Shown: piece by piece, positions 48,241-60,321 of the stretch
How positions within the stretch are numbered: position 1 is the first letter of the stretch
Layout of the letters: the number at the start of each line of letters is the position of its first letter
Origin: Glebionis coronaria
Lineage: Eukaryota; Streptophyta; Magnoliopsida; Asterales; Asteraceae
Direction of reading: 5' to 3'
Assembly (NCBI GenBank): GCA_025667525.1
Contig: CM046882.1
Coordinates: 26,005,394 to 26,069,393 of the forward strand
DNA length: 64,000 nucleotides
Notes under the pieces: generated by a model
The model's input: only the letters and a program-made list of their open reading frames with translations
Told to the model about the DNA's origin: nothing
Database searches by the model: none
Translations under genes and position numbers: made by a program

Positions 48241-51200
48241 GATAAAGATGGCGACAGCCTCTTGTTCCCCTGCAATTGATCAATCCATGTGAATCTCCAT
48301 TCATTGTTTAACGGTGGATAACATGTTTCAATCATCAATCACTCATTGGATCATATCGCTATTATTTGTGAATGGTTCTAAGGCTTCGATCTAATCATCC
48401 CTTCAACTGTTGTGATCAATAATAACCGGTGATTTAATCTCTTTTTTTTATTGTTTTGTTATTTTCTTTTAATCATTCGACGAGTATTATAGGGTTTGTT
48501 ACATTTTTACGGTTTTTATTATTAGGGTTTATGGGTTTTTTCGATCCCCCCGTGTATGCAAATCGGTCCCTGAAAACAATCCATTCATTGAATAATATTG
48601 TGATTATTGTGGTTGATCATTGGATTAGATCTCAACATACATCCGTGCTCCTTACGTTTAGTGACGATCACTTATTAATTTGAGACTTATTCTTCTGAAT
48701 CACCTTTTATCCTCTTCTTATTCGATTTGAAAATTTGGTTTAGGTGATTTGTTTTTGTTGTACTTTTCTGCTATTTTATTTTTAGGGTTTGATTAGATGG
48801 GTACTTTTCGTTCTAAGGAAGATGATATTGCCAAGATATCCACATCCATTTACATCACGAATTTCCCTGATTCATGTTCGCCAAAGATTTGTTTCATGCT
48901 TGTAAGGTGTACGCTCATGTGGTCGATTCGTTTATCCCGAATAAGAAGACTATGGGTGGCAAAAGGTTTGGATTTGTTCGATTCATAAATATATTCAACG
49001 TTGATCGTTGGGTAAATAATTTACGGACGGTTTGGGTGGGACGATTTAAACTCCATGCAAATGTTTCAAGATTCCAAAGGTCCCCTTACACAAAAATCCC
49101 CCACAGGAGAAAAGAGAATTTCGTAGGTACACAAATTTGGAGAAGTATGCTCATGTTACGGATGGGTTTAACACAAGTCCCAGATCATTTGCTTCGGTAC
49201 TCATTTGCTTCGGTACTGAAAAATAGTGACGTTAAGGAGAAGGAGCACATACCAACTATTGTGCTTGACGATGATGTATTAATAAAACGGACTTCTCTCT
49301 TTCGGTTATTGGTAGAGTGAAATAAGTTGATTCCTTATCTAATATCACTAAGGTTATTGGCGATGAGGGCTTTAACGATACGAGTGTTAGATATTTGGGA
49401 GAACTGTGGTTAATGGTGAGCTTTTCTAATCTGATGTCTAGAGATGATTTTATGAAAAACACGGGGATCGCATCTTGGTTTTCTACTCTTCAACGCGCGT
49501 CATCTAATTTCTTCACCAAGGGCAGACTTGCTTGGGTGGAAGTCGAAGGGGTTCCACTAAAGTTTTGGACTAATAAGACATTCAAGAAGATTGAATTTAA
49601 AAGGGGACGTATGCTGAATTTTGATGATATGGTTGAGGTAGGATATTATTCTAAACGGATTTGTGTAGCTACTACTATGCAAACCAATATCTTTCAATCC
49701 TTTAAAGTAATTTTCAAAGGTAAAGAGTATTATATCAGGGCTAAAGAAGTTCGGGGTGGGTACCTGATTATTCCAACAATACGGAAGATGACAGTTCTTG
49801 CGATGACGAGTTTCTAAAGAAAGAGGGGCATTTATCGGATAAAGATGACATAAGTGAGCCAGATTTCGTTACAGAAACAGTGTTTAACAAATCAGGGGAT
49901 TCTAATGACATTAAGTCACCAGATCCTTTTGAAATTTATGAAGAGTTGAACAAGGAGCAGAATAAAGCTCAGCCAGATTGTGCAGGGAGTAACAACAGTA
50001 GAGAACATCCACCAGGGTATACACCTGATGCAGTAGATCACGAAACAACACAGAGTGAGGAACACAATACCGTGTCAAAAAAAGACATCCATGGAGAAGA
50101 AGGATGATGAGCAAAAAGACACAATTATTGGAAGTAGTGCCTCAGGTAATTCTGGTCATTTCAAAAGGTCGCAAATTCCAAAGACAAGTGGATCAATCCG
50201 AAATTGTATGAAAGAGATTTTCAAAGTTGGTCAAGCAATGTGGTTTAATATGGAGGGTTGCGAAAATGATATCATGAAAATCATTGAATCTCAAGAAGAG
50301 AGGATATGGTTAATCGATGAATTTTTTGTCTCTAAACATCTAAGGCCTTGCCCAATAGGCTAAAAAAGATTAGGTTCGGGAGCTATGTATTAAACATAGA
50401 GTTAATTTCTTAGCTTTACAAGAAACGAAAATGGAGGTTATGGAAACAGTGACGGTGAAATCCTGTTGAGGTAACTTTGGTTTTGATTTTGTTCACAGTG
50501 ATTCGGTGGGAATTTTAGGGGAATTTTATGTACATGGGATTCTAGTTGTTTTAATAAGATTAGTCATACTATCTCTGATTACTTTGTCATAGATCGTGGT
50601 AGTTGGAAGATTATTAATATAGATGTTCTTTTTGTGGTGGTATACGCTCCTAATGATAAGAAGGAAAAATGGTCTTATCGGATTACTTGTCTTCTGTGGC
50701 GAATAATTGGAAAGGCGAAGTGGTTATGATGGGAGACTTTAATGAAGTTCGACTTCCATCGGATAGATTTGGATCGGTCTTTCATGCCCGAGATGCTGAG
50801 GTATTTAATTCTTTCATTCTTAACGCAAGTTTGGTGGAAGTTACTCTAGGTGGTAGTGTATACACTTGGTGCCATAAATCTGCTAAAATGATGAGCAAGT
50901 TGGATAGATTCCTTATTTATGATAGTTTGGAGAATTCACATCCTAATCTATCTGCTATTATGTTGGAACGTTACCTATCAGATCATAAATTAATATTACT
51001 TCGTGAAGTTATGTTGGACTATGGATCGACCCCGTTTTGTTTCTATAACCATTGGTTGCAGGCTGAAGTGTTCCGTAAATTTGTTGAGGATACTTGGCTT
51101 GATGCTCCAGGGGACGATAGTCACGACATGCGTAATTTGATGAAGAAATTACAATTCCTTAAAGTTAAAATCCAAGATTGGAATAATCTATTCAATATAC

Positions 51201-51513
51201 AAAAGAGGGCTGATTTGACTCATCTCGATGCTGATTTGGAAAACATTGACACGGAGATCGAGAGAGGAAATATTACAGATGACATCACTGCTAGGAGAAT
51301 GGAAACCATAAACTCTATTGATAAATTTAAAAGAAAGCATGCAAGTGAGTTAATCAAAAAGGAAAAAATTAAGTGGGCAATGGAAGGAGATGAAACTCTC
51401 GTTTCTTTCATGGTGTTATTAATAAACAGAGGAAACAAAGAAGTATCCGTGGAATCATAAAGGATGGTGGGTGGATCGACAATCCAAACAGCATTGGCGC
51501 AAAAATCGTGAAT
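48241..51513 (+). mobile_element. LINE remnant: ORF1 with RRM plus endonuclease, RT missing
   Basis: The left end is where the match to duplication copy 1 stops, so the exact start is approximate. About 550 bases of leader precede ATG 48797. ORF1 has an RNA-recognition motif (IYITNF as RNP2, KRFGFVRF as RNP1), with a frameshift near 48880 between the two. Further gag-like and acidic segments run to about 50360 with breaks near 49320 and 49815. ORF2 begins with an apurinic endonuclease-like domain (NFLALQETK near 50405, GDFNEVR near 50735, LSDHKLILL near 50985). It stops being recognisable near 51513, before the RT domain. Loss of the 3' end is the opposite of normal LINE truncation. Confidence 0.8.
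50669..51460 (+). pseudogene. Endonuclease part of LINE ORF2
   Basis: An open stretch of about 263 codons in the ORF2 frame. It carries the GDFNEV motif and the SDH catalytic motif of exonuclease-endonuclease-phosphatase enzymes, which nick target DNA for LINE insertion. It then has the charged helical spacer that precedes RT in plant LINEs. Upstream parts of the same domain (50400-50660) lie in other frames with stops. The frame ends in TAA at 51458, and homology fades about 50 bases later. Confidence 0.75.
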
Positions 51514-51850
51514 CGCTAGCCGGCCGGTTGACCACCTTGTAACTTGTAATCGATCTAGGCGGGATTAATCAGTGATTAATCGGATTGGCATTTTTAGCAA
51601 ACTTTTGGTATTTTCGACAAATTTTGCAAATTCCTAATGAGTTTTAGGTATTTTCGAAAATAGTATTCTTAATATATAACTGATCATACATATAAATAGT
51701 TATTATAAGTGAGAAACATAAGTCTATAGTGAGTTTTTGATATTTTCGGCCAAATTTGAACGTTTTCGGCAAGTTTGACATCCCTTGACCGTCGTTGACC
51801 ATAGTTGACCGCCATTAATCGCCTTTTCATTAATCGAAAAGGTTGAAGGC
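51514..51850. other. Short spacer between LINE and tandem array
   Basis: 337 bp containing repeated TTGACC(G/A)-type and GATTAATC-type words. It is not related to the LTR that follows, and no gene was seen. It could be the scrap of another repeat that replaced the LINE 3' end. Confidence 0.4.
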
Positions 51851-52392
51851 TGTGACAATCCGTCAATTTCAGGTCGTTATTTTAGTCTCGACTATTAAGA
51901 ATTATAAATTTATTTTAATGAGAATTTTAAATTATCGATTAACCGAGAAGGTTATGGCTTGAAACTAGCGTAAGAATGTCGATTAGATGAAAACCGACAA
52001 GGAATATGTTAAGTATCGATATTATATTCTCAAATAATCATGGAAATGATTTTTCTTATATTTATTTTTATTTCTCGTATTTTTCGTTTTAACGAATGAC
52101 GAGAACTACGAATGATCGCGATACCGACGGATGCCCAAAAATTTACGTTTTATTATCGATTGTCTCGATATTTAATATTTTCGACGTTTTCGATTTAATT
52201 ACGTTTTAAGTCGTGTCGAAGTTATATTAATTTATTTTTGAAGCGTTTTAACTTTTAAAAAGTATTTTTACGAAACCCGAGTCCCGTAAATATTTTTAAA
52301 ATGTAATATTTACATTTTCTACCTTGTAAACTATTTACTTGCACTTTGGGACCAAAAGAATGCATTTTTGACAAAATCTACCCTCACCCCAC

Positions 52393-52400
52393 TATATAAG
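52393..52400 (+). promoter_or_regulatory. TATA box in tandem-array LTR
   Basis: TATATAAG, repeated at 57853-57860 and 63313-63320 in the other two LTRs. It is followed by a C/A-rich, leader-like stretch. Confidence 0.55.
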
Positions 52401-53917
52401 GTTTTTCCACTACACAATTTTTAATTAAAAATTCATTTCTATCAAAACTCATCTCTCTCCTTTCTTTCCTCTCCAAACCGTCCACCATCAACCCACAATC
52501 CCTCAAGATTTTTGATTTTCTACTTGGAATCTTCAAAAACTAAAACAAGACCCATCTTGGAAATTTGATAAGCTATCTATTGGTATGATTTTTTTTCACA
52601 TGCATTCACTAAATTTTTATTTCAATTTTTGATGATGAACACCATGTTTGATCCATTTTTATGGTGATATATGGTGTTAATATTATTATATTCATAGTGG
52701 GTTTTGGTTGCATGCAAGATTTTTATATATTTTATTTTTGTAAGATTAAATTTGAGGGTGTTATGAGTTAATTAGATGTGTTATTATGATATTAGGATCA
52801 TATTAGGACTATAGAAATTGTTGGAATGGGTTGAAAAATTGTTTTAGTATGATTTTTAGAAAGGTATTTTAGACCAGTAGGTAAAACGTAATTTTTGAAA
52901 ATCTTACTGTTTGAAAATGATGAAACTAATAGGATAGGCTTGTAGAGGATTCTTTTAGCTTCGATTTGCCGCTTGAATGAGCTTCTAACTCATTTCGAGC
53001 GAAAAGTTATGCTACTTTTAGTATTCGTGTACCGGGAGACGGGTATCGGCACAATCCGAAAATTGTTGTCGATATTTGGATCGAATCTCGGGGACTATAG
53101 AATGAGTTTTAAAAATGTTCAAGGACTGATGTAAGTTGCTAAACCTCAGGTCATGAGTCTATTTTCAAACCCGAGTGTCGGTTTTATAAACGGAATTGTT
53201 TAGATAAGTCGAAATGGTTTTACAAGTAAAAGACGTAAAACTGTCCGGTTTTTATAACACGAAGATGTGTCGGGCAGAAGGTCTTAGAAGTAATATTTTT
53301 GAATGAAACTTTTACTGAGTCTTATTCATATTATGTGTGAGTTTGTCACCAAGTTTCGTCGAAATCGGACATGTCTAGATAGGTTAGATTGGTGTGTACA
53401 TTTGGAGTGTACATGCTGAATGGTATTTTGGACACATAGTTCAATAATTATGTGGCGTGAGTTGAGTATTCGCCATTGGACATGGTAGTTTACTCAAGTG
53501 TTAAGTCATTATATAAATGACTTGGCTACTGGTCCGAGGGAAGTAAAATGATAAGTTGACTTGCGTTGACTTGGCGTCTCATGACGGGTCAATGTAGAGT
53601 GCAAGTTTTTAAATGGTTAAGTGTAAAATAAAAGGGTATAGAATAACACTTGTATCGTTAAATTTTTCGGGATTTGTCTTGGTTTTGTAATTTTGATTTT
53701 TATATTACGTAAGTATGATTTATACTTAAGTCGATTATTAACGAACGCGCCTTATTCGGTAGGTTGCGGTTTTCATGTTTTAACGGGCATCACTAATCGT
53801 CGGCGATCGTCTCATTACCACTAATGGCTAAGGTGAGTCTATAGCCTCGCTCTTAACATGTTTACTCGTTTTATAAAACCCGCGAGGGGGATAACATGCT
53901 TGTTTTACTAAAATAAA

Positions 53918-54105
53918 AGGGGGCAACGAGAAGTTGTGGAAACCCTTATTTTACTTGAAGTTATTGAAATTAAAGGGTACAACAACAAGTTGTGGAAACT
54001 CTACTTATTAGAAGAGTAGGGGTGCAACGAGAAGTTGTGGGAACCCTTATTATTGGAAAAGTATTTGTTATAAATGAAAGGGTGCAACGAGAAGTTGTGG
54101 TAAAC
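53918..54105 (+). repeat. Four-copy imperfect repeat in LTR A
   Basis: The words GGGGCAACGAGAAGTTGTGG, GGGTACAACAACAAGTTGTGG (shortened by spacing), GGTGCAACGAGAAGTTGTGG and again GGTGCAACGAGAAGTTGTGG start near 53919, 53975, 54021 and 54081. Each is followed by AAACCCT or AACCCTT-like sequence. The same tract lies at +5460 in LTR B. Each word contains CAAC...GTTG inverted halves. Confidence 0.75.
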
Positions 54106-55468
54106 CCTCTTCGTTTTAAAAATTGAACCCAAAGGAACTTGATTGTATGCTCAGACGAAAGTTGTTATATAAGTTTGTTTAGCCTTAAAGACCCATGAAT
54201 CGTGAATTGTTAATCGAAAAGAACGCTAATACTATGGATAGATCTATCGGGGTGACGCCCAGTCCGGTCGCGACTAGCTATCGCGTGGTGTTGTGATGCA
54301 CCAGTAATGAAACATCGGATGCAATTGTATAAGAGAAATATACGCACTTGGCTAGGTGTGTTGGGCTGAAATAATATATGTTAACGTTCAATTTCACGAG
54401 ACTTATAGAAATAACAACGATAATTATGTCCATACAACATAGTCGTCTTTGATAAATTATTAACCATGGAAGGTTATTTTTCATACTTGTGTTCACTTTA
54501 TTTAAATTAAAATCCTATAGATTCACTCGGCAAATTTTTGCTGACTTTTTAAGCATGTTTTATCTCAGGTCCATTTAGAAGGCACTCGAGGAAGGCGGTT
54601 TCGTGAAGCTTGCATATTTGAAATGTTTTGGCCCGCTTTTCTAAAACATATCCATTCAAATAACTTCTATCATTTATAATAGTTTGTAAACTTTTGAATC
54701 ATCCGGGACCATGTATGAAATTTTATCTTGTTTAAATGAAACTGAATGGATGTTTATTAAAACGACTTGTTTTGAGCCGTTTTCTATGATTATGAGATTG
54801 AACCATGATAGTAACACCCAATGACCCTTCCGCTGTTATGAACGAAATTGGGGGTGTGAAAGATTGGCATCAGAGCTCAAGTTATAGAGAACGAAAAGAT
54901 TTTCCAAAAATGAATTTTTGAAATCTTTTAACTATAACTGTTGCAAGCGAAACCTCCGAGTTGCCAATGGACGAGAATGATAGTATTTATATATATATGT
55001 CATTATATATGTTGCTGTAATCTTTAACGATTATTTGTACTTGTGAATTACAAGGTATGTTTTCATTTTTTTTTAAATTATAAATGATAGTTTTATATTA
55101 ATACGAGGTATTATTATGACGTAGATTGTCATGGTTCTGTAACCTATCGCATATCGACTTGTTTAAATTCGATTGTTATCATCGTATCGTGATGTGCCAT
55201 TTTTGGACATCTCCTTTCGAAACGTAATTAATAAATGCGATGTTCGTGTTTTCGTTACTACTTATGATTTTGAAGAATCATTTATCTGAGGCGACATCTT
55301 CTATGTAATGCGACGTGTGATTTGAGTTTATATGACCACGTTTTATTGGCGAAAAGGAGGATGCCAATGTTGGACTTAAGATATATATATCCTAAGCAAA
55401 TATATATAGTTTGGGTACAACAATGATATGCTCGTAGTAGCCATTCGGTTGAGTGACTTAATATTGTG

Positions 55469-55872
55469 TATCTAAATGGAATGGGACATTTAGATATATA
55501 GATTTTAACTCACCCAACTAAGAGTCGTTTAATGTTGTCTTACTTAAATGGATTAGGACATTTGAATAAGAAGGTTTTAAACCACTAGACCTTAGATCGT
55601 TATGATCTCCTTATTCAAATGGAATGGGACATTTGAATACGGAAATCATGATGTAAGTTTATTTGACACCTTATATTTACTATGGTATTTGGATATGATA
55701 TCGTGTTGATAGATAGTAATACTTGAGTAGGATGACCTATAATCGTCTTGTTGAAATGGATTGGGACGCCTTTTCATTTGAACAAGAAAGTTATAAGTTC
55801 CCGAACCGTAAATTTATAAACTCTTGTATACATGGAGGGGGACGCCTTTTGATGTAGACAAGGAGTTATAAA
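55469..55872 (+). repeat. Series of five related hairpins with similar loops
   Basis: Hairpin 1 is TATCTAAATG/CATTTAGATA (55469-55496). Hairpin 2 is CTTACTTAAATG/CATTTGAATAAG (55539-55570). Hairpin 3 is TATTCAAATG/CATTTGAATA (55612-55639). Hairpin 4 is CTTGTTGAAATG/CATTTGAACAAG (55747-55786). Hairpin 5 has 21-base arms at 55813-55833 and 55852-55872. Loops are GAATGGGA, GATTAGGA, GAATGGGA, then longer forms containing GGGACGCCTTTT. The stems differ in sequence but each stays paired. The same series lies at 60929-61332. Confidence 0.8.
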
Positions 55873-56881
55873 TGAGTGGGCCCAAGTATGTCTGGCTTGA
55901 TTTGTGGATTTTTGGTGTACGTACGTCTTCCTTCGACTCGTATTTCGTTGGTAAGAATCGTTCGATGCTGTCGTCATTATGATGATCATCGATTATCATC
56001 TATGTACAAGTAACCCGTTGGACTTCTCTCGAGTTATGATTTGTTTTAATAGACCATTTCTAATGTGTCTCGATGATCGTGAGCTTTATAAACAGATTGT
56101 TAAGAACCGTTGACCGTTCCGAGAATAGGCGACTCACTTAAGCGTCACCATGATTTATGTGTGTACTTGCGGATTGACTGAGGATCAGTTATCAACGACA
56201 ACTTATTGTGGACGTGAAGATTTTGTAATTTTACTTGCTACTATCGAAGGGTCACCGAAGACTTTTCTTGATGACGAAACTCTTGGGGCTAGTATGACGA
56301 ACTAAAAACGAGGAATATGATGCAGCACCTTGAGCACTAAAGTCGAAATTATTGGGACGCCTTTGTACGATGAACGCTGAAGCAAAAATTAGTGGGACGC
56401 TTTTGTACGTTGAACACTGGAGTAGAACTTAATGGTATGCCCGATGTGTTGTGAATTCTCGCCAATGGACCGAATTTCTTAATGACTGGAATTAACAAAT
56501 TCGTTTTCACTTCGAAGAGTAGGTTGTTGCCGACACTACAAGTGGAAAGACTTTAGAGATCGAGTTGTATTATCAAGGGCTAGTCCAAGGTTTTATCGAT
56601 GATCAACGACGGAGGTTTACATTTGATGTTTATGTTTGACCTTTGTTTTTTTTTAGGTACTTATGTGGTATGTGATCGAGCTGAGTGATCGTAAGTTGTG
56701 AGAACTTGAGGCGGCATTGTCCAATGACGTCCGATCATGGAGAACATGTACCATATAATATCTTTTGACTTTCTTTGGAACTTAGACGATGACTATCCTG
56801 TTTTTCACTCTTCACTGTTACACTGAAGACTATCGTATGCGAATTAAGCGCCGGGACGTCGCTTTCTAGGAAAAGTTATGC

Positions 56882-57260
56882 CAAGTTATCACCAGAAAGA
56901 AGGTGTTATGTATTTTGGAAAACGTGGGAAGTTAAGTCCCCGTTAGTTTGGACCATTCGAGATGATATCGATGGAAGGTCCGATGGCATGAAAACTTAAA
57001 TTACCTCGAAAGCCGCAAGGAATTCACGATACTTTTCATATGTCGAACCTAAAGAAATTTCTTCTCGTCGAAGATCTTATTATCTCTCTTGATGTAGCAT
57101 GAATCGACAGTAAGTTGCATTTCATCAAAGTACTTGTAGATATTATCGATAAGGAAGTTAGGCAACAGAAACGAAGTCGGATTTTTATTGTCATGTGTGA
57201 TGGAACTCTAGACGAGGACCAAAATACGTTTAACTCTTTGATTTCAACAAGCGATCGAGG
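56882..57260 (+). pseudogene. Remnant of integrase C-terminus and chromodomain
   Basis: Broken frames read GVMYFGKRGKLSPR, then IHDTFHMSNLKKF, then LHFIKVLVDIIDKEVRQQKR. These align with the end of the Tekay polyprotein at 16770-17060 ([48 protein letters not shown]). Several stops are present. It shows that the array derives from a chromovirus that lost gag, protease, RT, RNase H and the integrase core. Confidence 0.8.
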
Positions 57261-57310
57261 AAGAACGCAAGTTGATCTTCGGGACGAAGATCCCAATTTG
57301 GTGGGGATAA

Positions 57311-60300
57311 TGTGACAATCCGTCAATTTCAGGTCGTTATTTTAGTCTCGACTATTAAGAATTATAAATTTATTTTAATGAGAATTTTAAATTATCGATT
57401 AACCGAGAAGGTTATGGCTTGAAACTAGCGTAAGAATGTCGATTAGATGAAAACCGACAAGGAATATGTTAAGTATCGATATTATATTCTCAAATAATCA
57501 TGGAAATGATTTTTCTTATATTTATTTTTATTTCTCGTATTTTTCGTTTTAACGAATGACGAGAACTACGAATGATCGCGATACCGACGGATGCCCAAAA
57601 ATTTACGTTTTATTATCGATTGTCTCGATATTTAATATTTTCGACGTTTTCGATTTAATTACGTTTTAAGTCGTGTCGAAGTTATATTAATTTATTTTTG
57701 AAGCGTTTTAACTTTTAAAAAGTATTTTTACGAAACCCGAGTCCCGTAAATATTTTTAAAATGTAATATTTACATTTTCTACCTTGTAAACTATTTACTT
57801 GCACTTTGGGACCAAAAGAATGCATTTTTGACAAAATCTACCCTCACCCCACTATATAAGGTTTTTCCACTACACAATTTTTAATTAAAAATTCATTTCT
57901 ATCAAAACTCATCTCTCTCCTTTCTTTCCTCTCCAAACCGTCCACCATCAACCCACAATCCCTCAAGATTTTTGATTTTCTACTTGGAATCTTCAAAAAC
58001 TAAAACAAGACCCATCTTGGAAATTTGATAAGCTATCTATTGGTATGATTTTTTTTCACATGCATTCACTAAATTTTTATTTCAATTTTTGATGATGAAC
58101 ACCATGTTTGATCCATTTTTATGGTGATATATGGTGTTAATATTATTATATTCATAGTGGGTTTTGGTTGCATGCAAGATTTTTATATATTTTATTTTTG
58201 TAAGATTAAATTTGAGGGTGTTATGAGTTAATTAGATGTGTTATTATGATATTAGGATCATATTAGGACTATAGAAATTGTTGGAATGGGTTGAAAAATT
58301 GTTTTAGTATGATTTTTAGAAAGGTATTTTAGACCAGTAGGTAAAACGTAATTTTTGAAAATCTTACTGTTTGAAAATGATGAAACTAATAGGATAGGCT
58401 TGTAGAGGATTCTTTTAGCTTCGATTTGCCGCTTGAATGAGCTTCTAACTCATTTCGAGCGAAAAGTTATGCTACTTTTAGTATTCGTGTACCGGGAGAC
58501 GGGTATCGGCACAATCCGAAAATTGTTGTCGATATTTGGATCGAATCCCGGGGACTATAGAATGAGTTTTAAAAATGTTCAAGGACTGATGTAAGTTGCT
58601 AAACCTCAGGTCATGAGTCTATTTTCAAACCCGAGTGTCGGTTTTATAAACGGAATTGTTTAGATAAGTCGAAATGGTTTTACAAGTAAAAGACGTAAAA
58701 CTGTCCGGTTTTTATAACACGAAGATGTGTCGGGCAGAAGGTCTTAGAAGTAATATTTTTGAATGAAACTTTTACTGAGTCTTATTCATATTATGTGTGA
58801 GTTTGTCACCAAGTTTCGTCGAAATCGGACATGTCTAGATAGGTTAGATTGGTGTGTACATTTGGAGTGTACATGCTGAATGGTATTTTGGACACATAGT
58901 TCAATAATTATGTGGCGTGAGTTGAGTATTCGCCATTGGACATGGTAGTTTACTCAAGTGTTAAGTCATTATATAAATGACTTGGCTACTGGTCCGAGGG
59001 AAGTAAAATGATAAGTTGACTTGCGTTGACTTGGCGTCTCATGACGGGTCAATGTAGAGTGCAAGTTTTTAAATGGTTAAGTGTAAAATAAAAGGGTATA
59101 GAATAACACTTGTATCGTTAAATTTTTCGGGATTTGTCTTGGTTTTGTAATTTTGATTTTTATATTACGTAAGTATGATTTATACTTAAGTCGATTATTA
59201 ACGAACGCGCCTTATTCGGTAGGTTGCGGTTTTCGTGTTTTAACGGGCATCACTAATCGTCGGCGATCGTCTCATTACCACTAATGGCTAAGGTGAGTCT
59301 ATAGCCTCGCTCTTAACATGTTTACTCGTTTTATAAAACCCGCGAGGGGGATAACATGCTTGTTTTACTAAAATAAAAGGGGGCAACGAGAAGTTGTGGA
59401 AACCCTTATTTTACTTGAAGTTATTGAAATTAAAGGGTACAACAACAAGTTGTGGAAACTCTACTTATTAGAAGAGTAGGGGTGCAACGAGAAGTTGTGG
59501 GAACCCTTATTATTGGAAAAGTATTTGTTATAAATGAAAGGGTGCAACGAGAAGTTGTGGTAAACCCTCTTCGTTTTAAAAATTGAACCCAAAGGAACTT
59601 GATTGTATGCTCAGACGAAAGTTGTTATATAAGTTTGTTTAGCCTTAAAGACCCATGAATCGTGAATTGTTAATCGAAAAGAACGCTAATACTATGGATA
59701 GATCTATCGGGGTGACGCCCAGTCCGGTCGCGACTAGCTATCGCGTGGTGTTGTGATGCACCAGTAATGAAACATCGGATGCAATTGTATAAGAGAAATA
59801 TACGCACTTGGCTAGGTGTGTTGGGCTGAAATAATATATGTTAACGTTCAATTTCACGAGACTTATAGAAATAACAACGATAATTATGTCCATACAACAT
59901 AGTCGTCTTTGATAAATTATTAACCATGGAAGGTTATTTTTCATACTTGTGTTCACTTTATTTAAATTAAAATCCTATAGATTCACTCGGCAAATTTTTG
60001 CTGACTTTTTAAGCATGTTTTATCTCAGGTCCATTTAGAAGGCACTCGAGGAAGGCGGTTTCGTGAAGCTTGCATATTTGAAATGTTTTGGCCCGCTTTT
60101 CTAAAACATATCCATTCAAATAACTTCTATCATTTATAATAGTTTGTAAACTTTTGAATCATCCGGGACCATGTATGAAATTTTATCTTGTTTAAATGAA
60201 ACTGAATGGATGTTTATTAAAACGACTTGTTTTGAGCCGTTTTATATGATTATGAGATTGAACCATGATAGTAACACCCAATGACCCTTCCGCTGTTATG

Positions 60301-60321
60301 AACGAAATTGGGGGTGTGAAA
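57311..60321 (+). repeat. LTR B of tandem array
   Basis: It is identical in length to LTR A with three substitutions seen (58548, 59235 and 60244 in this copy). It is preceded by the purine tract of internal A and followed by the primer site of internal B, so it serves both units. Confidence 0.88.

Larger units (their letters stand above)
51851..54861 (+). repeat. LTR A of tandem array (about 3011 bp)
   Basis: It begins TGTGACAATCC and ends near GGGGGTGTGAAA. A TATA box (TATATAAG) lies at 52393-52400. A minisatellite occurs at 53918-54105. Its left neighbour GAAGGC does not resemble the internal junction, so this is the outer left end. Confidence 0.85.
54862..57310 (+). mobile_element. Internal region A of tandem array
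   Basis: 2449 bp holding a primer site (TTGGCATCAGAGCTC, 54864-54878), a hairpin series (55469-55872), two more copies of the loop motif (56354-56368 and 56394-56408), the motif AGCGCCGGGACGTCGCT (56847-56863), a decayed chromodomain, and a purine tract (GGTGGGGATAA, 57300-57310). No substantial open frame is present. Confidence 0.8.

Noticed and set aside
55774..55999. Short minus-strand open frames repeated in both array units
   Set aside because: They overlap the hairpin series and appear twice only because the unit is duplicated. No domain or start context supports coding.
55457..56440. CRISPR-like array
   Set aside because: Repeated words with spacers are present, but this is a plant retroelement with hairpins of varying stem, irregular spacing and no cas-like genes.
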